Shown here: piece by piece, positions 47,445-54,714 of the stretch
How the letters are laid out: each line of letters opens with the position of its first letter
How positions within the stretch are numbered: the first letter of the stretch is position 1
Origin: Clostridia bacterium
GTDB taxonomy: Bacteria > Bacillota > Clostridia > Christensenellales > DTU072
NCBI GenBank assembly: GCA_017403145.1
Contig: JAFQOO010000007.1
Span: forward strand, 62,001 to 126,000
DNA: 64,000 nt
Direction: 5' to 3'
Made by a program: the position numbers and the translations under genes
The notes under the pieces: generated by a model
Told to the model about the DNA's origin: nothing
Database searches by the model: none
Seen by the model: only the letters and a program-made list of their open reading frames with translations

Positions 47445-48233
47445 ATGACTGATAAGATTGCAAAAGAAATGATGAATTTAATTCGTAAAGGAGATTTGGA
47501 AGGTGTAACTACACTATATAATTTGTATTATAACAAACTATATGCCATAGCTTTTACAATTACAAAAAATCATCATACTAGCGAAGATATAGTTCAAAAC
47601 GTTGTACTCAAGTTACTCAAAGTGGAAAAGCATCTTATCCCCAATGAGAATGAACTTGCTTGGCTCTATAAAGTAGTAAAGAACTGTGCCATTGATGAGG
47701 TTCGACGTAGCTCAAAATTATATTATGCGGAAGAAATGGAGCTTCTATTGTCAAAAAAAGAAATAGCTGATTATGTAAATTTGAATGAATTTAACGATAT
47801 GTTGGAGGGCCTTGATGAAAGGCGAAAAAGCATAATAACACTTAAAATCGTTGGGGAATATACTTTTGTGGAAATCAGCCAAATGCTTGATATAAATGTA
47901 AATACAGTGAGATGGTTATATAATTCGGGTATTAAAAAACTAAGAAACATACTTGGCACCATTGGTATTATTACAATAGGATTTTTACTAACGTTTATAA
48001 TTAACCTTTTAGTTGTTTTGATAGATATAGATTTCAAAATGGTATATTTGGTGCAGGGCGCAACTTTAGCGCTAGGTCTTGGTCCGATTGGCACGAGCGA
48101 AGCGGTTGAGCTTTTGCCAAGCATCCTAATACTCCTTTATAGCGGTGCAATGTCGTTGCTTTTTATTATATTTTCGATTTTTACATATTTCAATGTATAT
48201 GAGTTATCAACTAAAGCAAAAAAGAAACAATAA
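47445..48233 (+). CDS. ECF-type sigma factor with C-terminal membrane helices
   Basis: 262 residues; ATG at 47445 behind AAGGAGAA. Residues about 20-90 form sigma region 2 (LYNLYYNKLYAIAFTIT, then SEDIVQNVVLKLLK and NCAIDEVRRS). Residues about 118-168 form region 4, with a helix-turn-helix (YTFVEISQMLDINVNTVRWL) that reads the -35. The chain then continues into two hydrophobic helices (about 171-192 and 222-248) and a lysine-rich end. Ordinary ECF sigma factors stop after region 4 and are held by a separate membrane anti-sigma factor. Here the membrane part is fused, suggesting tethered or self-inhibited activity. Codons such as AAT before GTA, rare in most neighbouring genes, hint at a different origin. 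Sigma identity is firm; control by tethering is inference. Confidence 0.85.
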   Translation: MTDKIAKEMMNLIRKGDLEGVTTLYNLYYNKLYAIAFTITKNHHTSEDIVQNVVLKLLKVEKHLIPNENELAWLYKVVKNCAIDEVRRSSKLYYAEEMELLLSKKEIADYVNLNEFNDMLEGLDERRKSIITLKIVGEYTFVEISQMLDINVNTVRWLYNSGIKKLRNILGTIGIITIGFLLTFIINLLVVLIDIDFKMVYLVQGATLALGLGPIGTSEAVELLPSILILLYSGAMSLLFIIFSIFTYFNVYELSTKAKKKQ

Positions 48234-48307
48234 AAAACTCCAATGTTTTTATTATTGTCGTACGTTTAATATATAGAATATTAACAAAGATAGAGGTTGT
48301 ATGGTGC

Positions 48308-48327
48308 AGTCTTTTTAACGCAAGACT
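48308..48327 (+). promoter_or_regulatory. Small hairpin in the 48234-48356 gap
   Basis: AGTCTT and AAGACT pair around an 8-nt loop about 30 bp before the next start codon. It could influence translation or be chance. No clear promoter is visible in this gap, so the downstream gene may be read from the sigma-gene promoter. Confidence 0.3.
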
Positions 48328-48356
48328 AATTGTACATCTCAAGGGGCCTATGATTT

Positions 48357-49004
48357 ATGAAAAAGTTAAAAAAATTAGTTGCGATACTCCTAATAATGCT
48401 GATTGTTATAGGTTTTGCTGTAGGTGTCGTATTGGTTGAATATGAAATAAAACGCCACGACAATAGCGACGTTAAGGTTTATCAAACAGAAGAGGAATTT
48501 GTCTCTAATAGTCAAAAATATGGGTATACTATGACGCCAAACTTGTTCAATGGAGAGATAAAGGAAAGTGATTTTTTTAGTAAAACATTTTATAAAAGAA
48601 ACGAAATAGTCCGTGTGGAAAACGTGGCGCAGTACCATTTTGCGACGGATAAGGGCTTAGCATACGTTAGTGTGGAAATTACTACCAACCCGGATAAAAC
48701 TATGCTAGCAAAACTCGCTAAAAACCAATGGATGAATGGTATTAAAACTCGATTAAAAGCTCATAAAGAGGAATATAAGATAATCAAAACAGAAGTCTCT
48801 AATAAACTTTGTAGCGGCATCGTTTATGCGGATGGCATAGATTCGCAAAGAGAATATTGTATGTCGTGCTTGTGCTATTATTCGCAAGATTGTTCTGTCA
48901 AAATAAGCTTATCGTATGCTACCGGTGGTAAACCTTATGACGAAGATGTATTGTATAATGAGTGCCTCAAGCAAGTTGCAAAAATTTTAGAGAATATAAT
49001 TTAA
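48357..49004 (+). CDS. Membrane-anchored protein of unknown function
   Basis: 215 residues; ATG at 48357 with AAGGGGCC upstream. A basic start and one membrane helix (about 7-28) place the rest outside the cell. The outer part has no motif that I know. It contains four cysteines in the C-terminal half (in NKLCSG, YCMSCLCYY and SQDCSV), an unusual density for an anaerobe surface protein in this window, perhaps for metal or redox chemistry. It lies in the unit bounded by direct repeats, 123 bp behind the membrane sigma factor and likely co-transcribed, so a role in sensing, as target or regulator of that sigma factor, is plausible but unproven. Confidence 0.65.
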   Translation: MKKLKKLVAILLIMLIVIGFAVGVVLVEYEIKRHDNSDVKVYQTEEEFVSNSQKYGYTMTPNLFNGEIKESDFFSKTFYKRNEIVRVENVAQYHFATDKGLAYVSVEITTNPDKTMLAKLAKNQWMNGIKTRLKAHKEEYKIIKTEVSNKLCSGIVYADGIDSQREYCMSCLCYYSQDCSVKISLSYATGGKPYDEDVLYNECLKQVAKILENII

Positions 49005-49020
49005 TCAGCTATGCTCAAAT

Positions 49021-49120
49021 AAAAATAGCTCGATAAGTATCGAGCTGTTTTTATTATTGATTACTTATACTCTTTCAAGTAATTTGTTAAAGGTTTTCGA
49101 GGTGAATAGCAGGCATCCTG
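49021..49120 (+). repeat. Direct repeat copy 2: native thiT 3' end
   Basis: The functional partner of 47227-47326. The repeat covers the last 18 codons of thiT and its terminator. Confidence 0.85.
49022..49056 (-). terminator. Terminator of thiT
   Basis: On the minus strand, CAGCTCGATACTTATCGAGC forms a stem-loop followed by TATTTTTATTT. On the plus strand it can also end transcripts of the anchored-protein gene. Confidence 0.8.
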
Positions 49121-50135
49121 CAACAAGGCATATTGCAAGGTCGGCAAATGTAAATGCGTTATATAGGAAGGACCAAGCAACTGCGCCATAACTGGGGTCT
49201 GCGGAACCAAATACGAAAACACCACTTATTACGTGTGCAAGGTAACGTAGTGTTACCGCTACAAGTGCACCTATAGCAAATTGTATGGGGGCTTTACCGC
49301 CAAGCACCTTCTTTTCTTTTAGTATAGAGGTTAAACCTATTGCGCCAAAGGCTATGGGATAATCTAGTAAAAATTGTATGGGGTGATAGAACCACGGAGC
49401 TTGGATAAATTGCAAAAAGCCATAAATGATGCCCGCAATCACACCTTTACGGATACCAAACATATAGGAATATATCATTAGGGGTAGTAGGGAAGCAAAG
49501 GTTATAGAACCGCCTTGCGGAAGCTCTAGGAAACGGATATAGCTTAGTGCAAAGCTCATTGCGATGCAAACCGAGGCATAAACTATACTTTTTGTGGTGG
49601 TGGGGATTTTTTTACCAAATACTAGTGCAAGGGCTACTATAATTGCAACTAGTATAGCGGTAAACAAGTACATTAGTACTTCGCCGGTAACGTCGATTTC
49701 TGCACCGCTGGTATAGGTTTTAACTAAGGTCGAAATAATAAGAGCAAGTAGCGCAATCCCTATAATAATGGCAGAAAGCTTGCCGAACTTGGGTAGGGAG
49801 TCCTTGTTGTTAAGTGCCATAACGAAACCTATTATTGCAAGCACTACGATTATTCCAACGAGTACAACTATTGGTATAAAGGTGAGATAATCGACGTAGC
49901 CTTCCATAATATATTCGTCTAGCTTTAAGCCAAGCAAGGTTGCGAGCATAGCTATGGTATATACAATAACTATGGAGCCTACTATAATAGTGGCTTTACG
50001 CATACTATCCGCTTTAAACTTTTTAACGAGAACGAGAGAGAGCGCGACTGCAACTATTACGCCGATAGTAACGTAAAGGGCAATGGTGGCGACTTTATCA
50101 AAAAGGGACAAAGTGGCAAATGGGTCTGTGAACAT
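49065..50135 (-). CDS. thiT: Thiamine ECF transporter S component with extra N-terminal domain
   Basis: 356 residues; ATG at 50135 behind AAAAGGAG. Residues about 186-345 match ThiT/YuaJ, the substrate-binding subunit of the ECF thiamine importer: LPQGGSITFASLLPL, MFGIRKGVIAGIIYG and YHPIQFLLDYP are family signatures, with aromatic residues (W248, Y250) positioned like thiamine contacts. A usual ThiT has about 190 residues. Here an N-terminal 180-residue domain adds five membrane helices (about 16-36, 48-69, 82-107, 119-139, 151-174) of unknown role. The shared ECF energising module (EcfA, EcfA', EcfT) is not in view. A TPP riboswitch with a terminator lies in the leader, so high TPP should switch the gene off. 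Confidence 0.9.
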   Translation of the reverse strand: MFTDPFATLSLFDKVATIALYVTIGVIVAVALSLVLVKKFKADSMRKATIIVGSIVIVYTIAMLATLLGLKLDEYIMEGYVDYLTFIPIVVLVGIIVVLAIIGFVMALNNKDSLPKFGKLSAIIIGIALLALIISTLVKTYTSGAEIDVTGEVLMYLFTAILVAIIVALALVFGKKIPTTTKSIVYASVCIAMSFALSYIRFLELPQGGSITFASLLPLMIYSYMFGIRKGVIAGIIYGFLQFIQAPWFYHPIQFLLDYPIAFGAIGLTSILKEKKVLGGKAPIQFAIGALVAVTLRYLAHVISGVFVFGSADPSYGAVAWSFLYNAFTFADLAICLVAGCLLFTSKTFNKLLERV

Positions 50136-50166
50136 AAAATTCTCCTTTTGCTAGGAGCCTTTTAAG

Positions 50167-50199
50167 AAAAAAATAGTTCAAGCGAGATTACTTGAACTA
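50167..50199 (-). terminator. Riboswitch-controlled attenuator terminator
   Basis: On the minus strand, TAGTTCAAG and CTTGAACTA pair around an 8-nt loop and are followed by seven Ts. It stands between the TPP aptamer and the thiT ribosome site, the standard place for a transcription-off expression platform. Confidence 0.85.
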
Positions 50200-50203
50200 C
50201 AAA

Positions 50204-50300
50204 TTCCTAGGAAAATGGCTTTCTTACGCGAGCGTTAACTCGGTCAAGTTCGAAGGGTGTAATCTCAGATAGCCTTACGCTATCACCCCTAGCACGATTT
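50204..50300 (-). ncRNA. TPP riboswitch (THI element) aptamer
   Basis: The minus-strand sequence shows the conserved TPP aptamer segments in order: CTAGGGGTG, a P3 hairpin GATAGC-GTAAG-GCTATC, the invariant CTGAGAT, ACACCCTT, GAACTTGACC and the P5-side GTTAACGCTCGCGTAAG. P2 pairs GGGTG with CACCC. The aptamer senses thiamine pyrophosphate. Outer boundaries are approximate. Confidence 0.92.
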
Positions 50301-50313
50301 AGTTGATGTGCTT

Positions 50314-50342
50314 ATATTAGCACCGCAAAAATGGTTTGTCAA
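50314..50342 (-). promoter_or_regulatory. Promoter of the riboswitch-thiT transcript
   Basis: On the minus strand TTGACA (50337-50342), 17-bp spacer, TAATAT (50314-50319). It starts just after the thiN stop codon, so thiT has its own transcript and thiN is not under the riboswitch. Confidence 0.8.
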
Positions 50343-50354
50343 CCACTTTTTTAA

Positions 50355-50960
50355 TTATTTATCCTTAATTTTTTTGGAAATTACGACAATAGCGGAGCCT
50401 TTTTTGACGGTAATTTCCACTTTACCTACGGTAACTTCGTTAGAAATACCTAGTGAGGAGTGGGGTAAAATTTTTAGTCCGTCAAGAGAATATTTTAGGC
50501 CACTGCTACTATCGAACTCTACCTCACCGCCAAAGGGGAAAACGGAAAGGGCATTACCTTTATCCGTTTCTATCGATAGACTGTCGTTTACGAAATATAT
50601 CTCGTTATCCTTGCTAACCGCTTTGGCTACTAAACCGATGCTATCAGCATAGGCGAGCAAATTGATATTGCCCAAAACGTGTTCTATCTTGCCACCGGTA
50701 GCGCCATAGATGGTAACTCTTTTTCCACCCGTGTTCTTTATAAAATCAAGTCCAAGCTCACCATCGGTTTTATCCTTGTCGGCAGGGTAAGAAATGGTAT
50801 GAACGTTATTTGGAATATAACTTAGCGTATCGAAATCACCAATAACTGCAACAACGGGTTTATTATCCACTAAACGATAACCGCCATCGGCGGCTATAAT
50901 ATGTTTTTCTATTATTTCGACGTCTAGTTCAGGCGCGTTGAGAACCAATGCAAAATCCAT
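50355..50960 (-). CDS. thiN: Thiamine pyrophosphokinase
   Basis: 201 residues; ATG overlaps the xpt stop (TAATG). Family motifs are ADGG (24-27), VIGDFDTL (39-46) and the catalytic DKDKTDGELGLDFI (61-74), followed by YGATGGKIEHVLGNI. The enzyme transfers pyrophosphate from ATP to thiamine to give TPP. Together with ThiT it forms a salvage route: import, then activation. It shares a transcript with xpt, not with the riboswitch-controlled thiT. Length and motifs are normal. Confidence 0.93.
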   Translation of the reverse strand: MDFALVLNAPELDVEIIEKHIIAADGGYRLVDNKPVVAVIGDFDTLSYIPNNVHTISYPADKDKTDGELGLDFIKNTGGKRVTIYGATGGKIEHVLGNINLLAYADSIGLVAKAVSKDNEIYFVNDSLSIETDKGNALSVFPFGGEVEFDSSSGLKYSLDGLKILPHSSLGISNEVTVGKVEITVKKGSAIVVISKKIKDK

Positions 50961-51532
50961 TATTTTCTAAACGTCAAAGAGGAATCGGTCATATTTTCCA
51001 CTATTGCAAGCGAGCAAACTTTATATCCGTCCTTGCGCAAAGCAGAACCACCTTCTTGGAAGCCCTTTTCGATAGCGATACCGCAACCGGCAACCTTTGC
51101 TCCCGCTTGTTCAACCAAGTTGATAAGTCCGCGCAAAGCACATCCGTTTGCGAGGAAGTCGTCTATAATAAGTACGACGTCGCCTTCGTTTAGATAGCTC
51201 TTGGAAACGATAATATTATAATCGCGATTGTGAGTGTAGCTATGTACGGGTACGGAATATACGTCGCCAGCAACGTTCGAGGTCTTATTCTTTTTAGCAA
51301 AAACCATAGGGCAGTTAAAGCGGTCTGCCACCATAGTTGCAATAGCTATTCCGCTAGCTTCAACCGTCAATATTTTGTTTACGCCGGCGCCTTCATATTC
51401 TTTATAAAGCTCGTTTGCCATTTCTTTCAATAGAGCAACGTCTATTTGGTGGTTCAAAAAGTTATCTACTTTAAGAACGTGTCCGGGTAATACTTTTCCA
51501 CATTGTAAAATTTTGTCTTCTAGAATTTTCAT
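50960..51532 (-). CDS. xpt: Xanthine phosphoribosyltransferase
   Basis: 190 residues; ATG at 51532 behind AAGGAG. The PRPP-binding loop reads VVLIIDDFLANGCAL (119-133), the XPRT version of the phosphoribosyltransferase motif; ILTVEASGIAIATMVA and VPVHSYTHNRDYNI also match. It converts xanthine and PRPP to XMP for purine salvage in the cytoplasm. The leader is short (about 20 nt) and contains no purine riboswitch, unlike xpt in many Bacilli. thiN is translationally coupled downstream. Confidence 0.93.
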   Translation of the reverse strand: MKILEDKILQCGKVLPGHVLKVDNFLNHQIDVALLKEMANELYKEYEGAGVNKILTVEASGIAIATMVADRFNCPMVFAKKNKTSNVAGDVYSVPVHSYTHNRDYNIIVSKSYLNEGDVVLIIDDFLANGCALRGLINLVEQAGAKVAGCGIAIEKGFQEGGSALRKDGYKVCSLAIVENMTDSSLTFRK

Positions 51533-51554
51533 ATCTGCTCCTTATTTAACTAAT

Positions 51555-51583
51555 ATTATACCCTCTAAAAGATTGCTCGTCAA
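51555..51583 (-). promoter_or_regulatory. Promoter of xpt-thiN
   Basis: Minus strand TTGACG (51578-51583), 17-bp spacer, TATAAT (51555-51560). Confidence 0.8.
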
Positions 51584-51659
51584 TGTTTCTAAAAAAATAG
51601 AATGCCAAAGGTGTAAAAATTTTTACGATGCCTATAATCAATAAAAAAGGAAGGTGAAA

Positions 51660-52379
51660 ATGAAAACGGAAAAGGTTTTGCGATATATAGTCGCGCCCAT
51701 TCTACTTATGATTATAGTGCTTATGATACTCCTTGCTTTGAACGCTTATGGAATTAGTCCCGAAATAGAAAGTGCGGAAGCAGCCACCGTTCTTAAAAGA
51801 GGTTCATCGGGCAGTTCTGTTAGAACGTTGCAAACCAAACTCAAGAATTGGGGATATTATAGCGGTTCGATAGACGGAGTATTCGGTTCAAGAACGGAAA
51901 CTGCGGTTAGATACTTTCAAAGGGTGAACAAGCTTACCGTCGATGGCAAGGTCGGACCTAAAACCGCGAAAGCTTTGGGTATGAGTTTATCGTCGTCGAA
52001 TAGTAGTAGTTCCAACGGTTCCTACTCCTCGCAAGATTTATATTTGCTTGCTCGTGTGGTATATGGCGAGGCACGTGGCGAGCCCTATCTTGGCCAAGTA
52101 GCGGTGGCGGCGGTAGTTCTAAATAGGGTAAAGAGCTCGGAGTTTCCCAATACCATATCGGGAGTAGTGTACCAACCCTGGGCGTTTACAGCGGTAAACG
52201 ATGGGCAAATCAATCTGACGCCCAACGAAACTGCAAAGAAAGCGGCGCAAGATGCACTCAACGGATGGGACCCAACCTACGGATGCTTGTTCTATTATAA
52301 TCCTCGTACCGCGACGAGTAATTGGATACGTCAAAAGGAAATACACCTATCCATCGGTTCGCACGTTTTCTGTTTATAG
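51660..52379 (+). CDS. sleB: Spore cortex-lytic enzyme SleB
   Basis: 239 residues from the ATG at 51660; GGAAGGTG lies upstream and covers the alternative GTG at 51654. A signal helix (about 9-28) exports it into the spore envelope. A peptidoglycan-binding domain spans about 47-107 (GSSGSSVRTLQTKLKNWGYY, DGVFGSRTE). The hydrolase domain (about 128-237) starts LLARVVYGEARGE with the probable catalytic Glu137, and contains VVLNRVKSSEFP and GWDPTYGCLFYYNP. SleB is a lytic transglycosylase that opens cortex peptidoglycan at germination. It is followed 8 bp later by ypeB, its usual partner. A TATAAT at 51633 has no good -35, so a forespore sigma factor may read the promoter. Confidence 0.92.
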   Translation: MKTEKVLRYIVAPILLMIIVLMILLALNAYGISPEIESAEAATVLKRGSSGSSVRTLQTKLKNWGYYSGSIDGVFGSRTETAVRYFQRVNKLTVDGKVGPKTAKALGMSLSSSNSSSSNGSYSSQDLYLLARVVYGEARGEPYLGQVAVAAVVLNRVKSSEFPNTISGVVYQPWAFTAVNDGQINLTPNETAKKAAQDALNGWDPTYGCLFYYNPRTATSNWIRQKEIHLSIGSHVFCL

Positions 52380-52387
52380 GAGGGGGT

Positions 52388-53683
52388 ATGGAAAAAGAAA
52401 AAATATGGAAGATATCGCTAATAATAGTATGCGTACTATTAGTTGCAGGACTTGCAACCTCGCTAGGGATACTTGCCCAAAAGGTCAAGGTGTTTAATAC
52501 CGAAATGGGTGCGGTATACGACGGAGCATTTTACCAAACGTTAGACGGACTTGGCGATATGGAAAACAAACTCAAAAAGGTGCAGGTTTCCAACTATAAT
52601 AAAACGAAAAAGGAGCTTCTCCAAGAGGTATGCGTTGATGCTGAGGTAACCGCACTTAACCTGTCTAGGTTAAACAACAAGGAATTTGATAGCGCAAAGG
52701 TCATCAAGTTTATCAATCAACTAGGAGGATTTTCTTCCTATTTAGCAAAGAAACTACCTAGCGAAAGTATAACCCAAAGCGAAAACGAAAAGCTTATTAA
52801 GCTTACCGAGGTGGTATCGGCGCTGGAGCAAGCCTTTGCAAAAGCGGGCGACGAAGTGGCTCTTGGTGGCAATCTATACGGAAAGCTAGACGAGGGGATA
52901 AAAACACTTGGCGGAGTATACGATGCTTTTGACCAAACCACCGTCGATTATCCCGAAATGATATACGACGGACCATTTTCCGACGGGCTACTAGATAGGG
53001 AAGCAAAGTTCCTAAAAGGTAAAACCGAAATTAGTCAAGAGGAAGGCTTAGCTCGTATAAAGGCTCTTTATGGTGATGCGGAAAGTGCGGGCGAGGTAAG
53101 TGGGGCAATCCCATCGTATTTGTATTCTATCGCAGATGGTAGCGTAGAGCTAAGCAAGGCGGGTGGATATATCGTAGAGATTGCACGCGACCATGAAGCG
53201 GGCGAGGTAACGCTAAGCAAGGAGCAAGCTCTAACCACCGCAAAGGGCTTTTTGAACAACGTCGGCTATGATAGTGTTGAAGCTGTTTGGGTATCCGTAA
53301 ACGCAGATATAGCATATATAAACTTTGCTTTTGTAAAAGATGGTATAATTAATTACCCCGACCTTATCAAGGTGAAAATTTCTCTTGTAGGGGGAGAAAT
53401 TTTGGGACTCGAAGCCCAAAATTATCTATACAATCACGTGGAAAGAACCATATCGGAAAATCCAAGCGACGTTAGTAGCATAGGCTTTAAAGAGGGCTTT
53501 GAGCCCGTAGTAAAAAGAAGGGTTATTATCCCGACAGAGTGGAACACCGAGCAAGAAGCCTACGAGGTGGCGGGACGTTACGACGATGCTTTTTACTATA
53601 TTTACTACGACCTTAGCTCGCTCGAAGAAATAAAAGTTATGCGAGTAATACAAGACGAAAACCAAGGGGAACTCATTGTATAA
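52388..53683 (+). CDS. ypeB: Germination protein YpeB
   Basis: 431 residues; ATG at 52388 behind AGGAGGGGGT that overlaps the sleB stop. Earlier in-frame starts lie within sleB and are rejected. One N-terminal membrane helix (about 9-28) anchors it in the spore inner membrane. The extracytoplasmic part includes the characteristic LGGFSSYLAKKL segment and, in the C-terminal half, PepSY-like repeats (SQEEGLARIKALYG, SKEQALTTAKGFLNNV, NTEQEAYEVAGRY). YpeB is needed for SleB localisation or stability in the dormant spore. Pairing and length are as in known endospore formers. Confidence 0.92.
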   Translation: MEKEKIWKISLIIVCVLLVAGLATSLGILAQKVKVFNTEMGAVYDGAFYQTLDGLGDMENKLKKVQVSNYNKTKKELLQEVCVDAEVTALNLSRLNNKEFDSAKVIKFINQLGGFSSYLAKKLPSESITQSENEKLIKLTEVVSALEQAFAKAGDEVALGGNLYGKLDEGIKTLGGVYDAFDQTTVDYPEMIYDGPFSDGLLDREAKFLKGKTEISQEEGLARIKALYGDAESAGEVSGAIPSYLYSIADGSVELSKAGGYIVEIARDHEAGEVTLSKEQALTTAKGFLNNVGYDSVEAVWVSVNADIAYINFAFVKDGIINYPDLIKVKISLVGGEILGLEAQNYLYNHVERTISENPSDVSSIGFKEGFEPVVKRRVIIPTEWNTEQEAYEVAGRYDDAFYYIYYDLSSLEEIKVMRVIQDENQGELIV

Positions 53684-53700
53684 GTGTTGGTTTATTATTG

Positions 53701-53729
53701 TTGACTACTGCGCTTAAATAAGCTATAAT
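53701..53729 (+). promoter_or_regulatory. Promoter of the lipoprotein gene
   Basis: TTGACT (53701-53706), 17-bp spacer, TATAAT (53724-53729). Confidence 0.8.
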
Positions 53730-53761
53730 ACTAATATTATTTGAGTTAAGAAGGTAACGTA

Positions 53762-54652
53762 ATGCGTAAATTTTTAATCGTGATGCTAGTTGTAGCACTC
53801 GCAGTAGGAGCAGCTCTCAGTTTGGTTGCTTGTAACAACGACGTAGATTTGCCCGGTTTAAAATGGGTTAATCAAGAAGTACTAAGCTATGAAATATATG
53901 ATAATGGTACCCTAGTAGGTGCGCTAGTTATCAAGACCGAAAGAGTTCCTGCCGGTGAACAAGTTTTGAATATGACGGGAGAAACCCACAACGTATCCGC
54001 TTCTACCGTTAAAGGCACCAGAGTAACTATGGCTGCAACCGACCTTGAAAGTAACGTTATTATGGCAAGCGAAAGTTTGCTAGACGGATTTACCACCCTT
54101 GCTAGTGCTAAGAAAGTTAGCTACAATGGTACCGAGTATACCACTAAGGCTCGTTACGATGGCAAACGTTATATTTATTCCGTAAATGGTGGCGAAGAAA
54201 AGAAGATGAGAATCAAGGCTGGTTTTGTAGATAACGAACTACTTTATACCGTACTTCGCGTTTATACCATAGAAAATAATTATACCGGTTCCTATACCGT
54301 AATAGACAACGTAGCCGGTGAAAAGGTAGAAATGAGCATTTCCACTTCTAACCCCGAACTTCGTTATAACGGAACTAAACAAGACGGAGCCGGTGAAAGC
54401 GTTGCCGGTATCAAGATTTATTCCGATGGCGTAGAGCAAGCAATGGCAACCAACGTTAAATGCGTAGAGCTCAATATTCAAAGAGCAAAGGCTCCCGTAG
54501 GTTCTTCTATTAAAGTTGCTTATTCTGTAGAGGGTGAAGGTGGTCTATCGGTTCTAGGAAAGGGTTCAACCGGTTTATACTCAACCCATATTCCAGTTAA
54601 AATCGTAGAAAATAATTTGACCTATAAATTATCTTCTATTCAATGCGCTTAA
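53762..54652 (+). CDS. Lipoprotein of unknown function
   Basis: 296 residues; ATG at 53762 behind AAGGTAACGT. The signal peptide ends in the lipobox SLVAC, so Cys24 should be lipidated and the protein held on the outer face of the membrane. The mature part is beta-rich with repeated NG turns (YNGTEYTTKARYDGKRY, YSVNGGEEKK) and no motif known to me. It is a single-gene unit with its own promoter and terminator. A substrate-binding or envelope-maintenance role is possible, but there is no direct evidence for either. Confidence 0.75.
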   Translation: MRKFLIVMLVVALAVGAALSLVACNNDVDLPGLKWVNQEVLSYEIYDNGTLVGALVIKTERVPAGEQVLNMTGETHNVSASTVKGTRVTMAATDLESNVIMASESLLDGFTTLASAKKVSYNGTEYTTKARYDGKRYIYSVNGGEEKKMRIKAGFVDNELLYTVLRVYTIENNYTGSYTVIDNVAGEKVEMSISTSNPELRYNGTKQDGAGESVAGIKIYSDGVEQAMATNVKCVELNIQRAKAPVGSSIKVAYSVEGEGGLSVLGKGSTGLYSTHIPVKIVENNLTYKLSSIQCA

Positions 54653-54670
54653 TATCAATTAGATAAATAA

Positions 54671-54700
54671 AAAGGTCGGACAAATTGTCCGACCTTTTTT
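54671..54700 (+). terminator. Bidirectional intrinsic terminator
   Basis: AAAGGTCGGACA, loop AAT, TGTCCGACCTTT then more Ts; A-rich on the other side. Serves the lipoprotein gene and the converging ComEC-like gene. Confidence 0.9.
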
Positions 54701-54714
54701 GTGCCATATGAGTT

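Larger units (their letters stand above)
47227..49120. other. Candidate insertion unit bounded by direct repeats at thiT 3' end
   Basis: A 1.79-kb step carries the membrane sigma factor and the anchored protein between two copies of the thiT 3' end. Without it, the XRE gene and thiT would converge on a single shared bidirectional terminator, a simple ancestral layout. No integrase or transposase lies inside. Integration with target duplication, or a segmental duplication with loss, would both explain it. Confidence 0.45.

Noticed and set aside
51533..51600. Purine riboswitch upstream of xpt
   Set aside because: The leader from promoter to start codon is only about 20 nt; no aptamer fits.
51600..51659. 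Forespore sigma-G promoter of sleB
   Set aside because: TGTAAA and CCTATAA are present but their spacing and match are poor; not strong enough to list.
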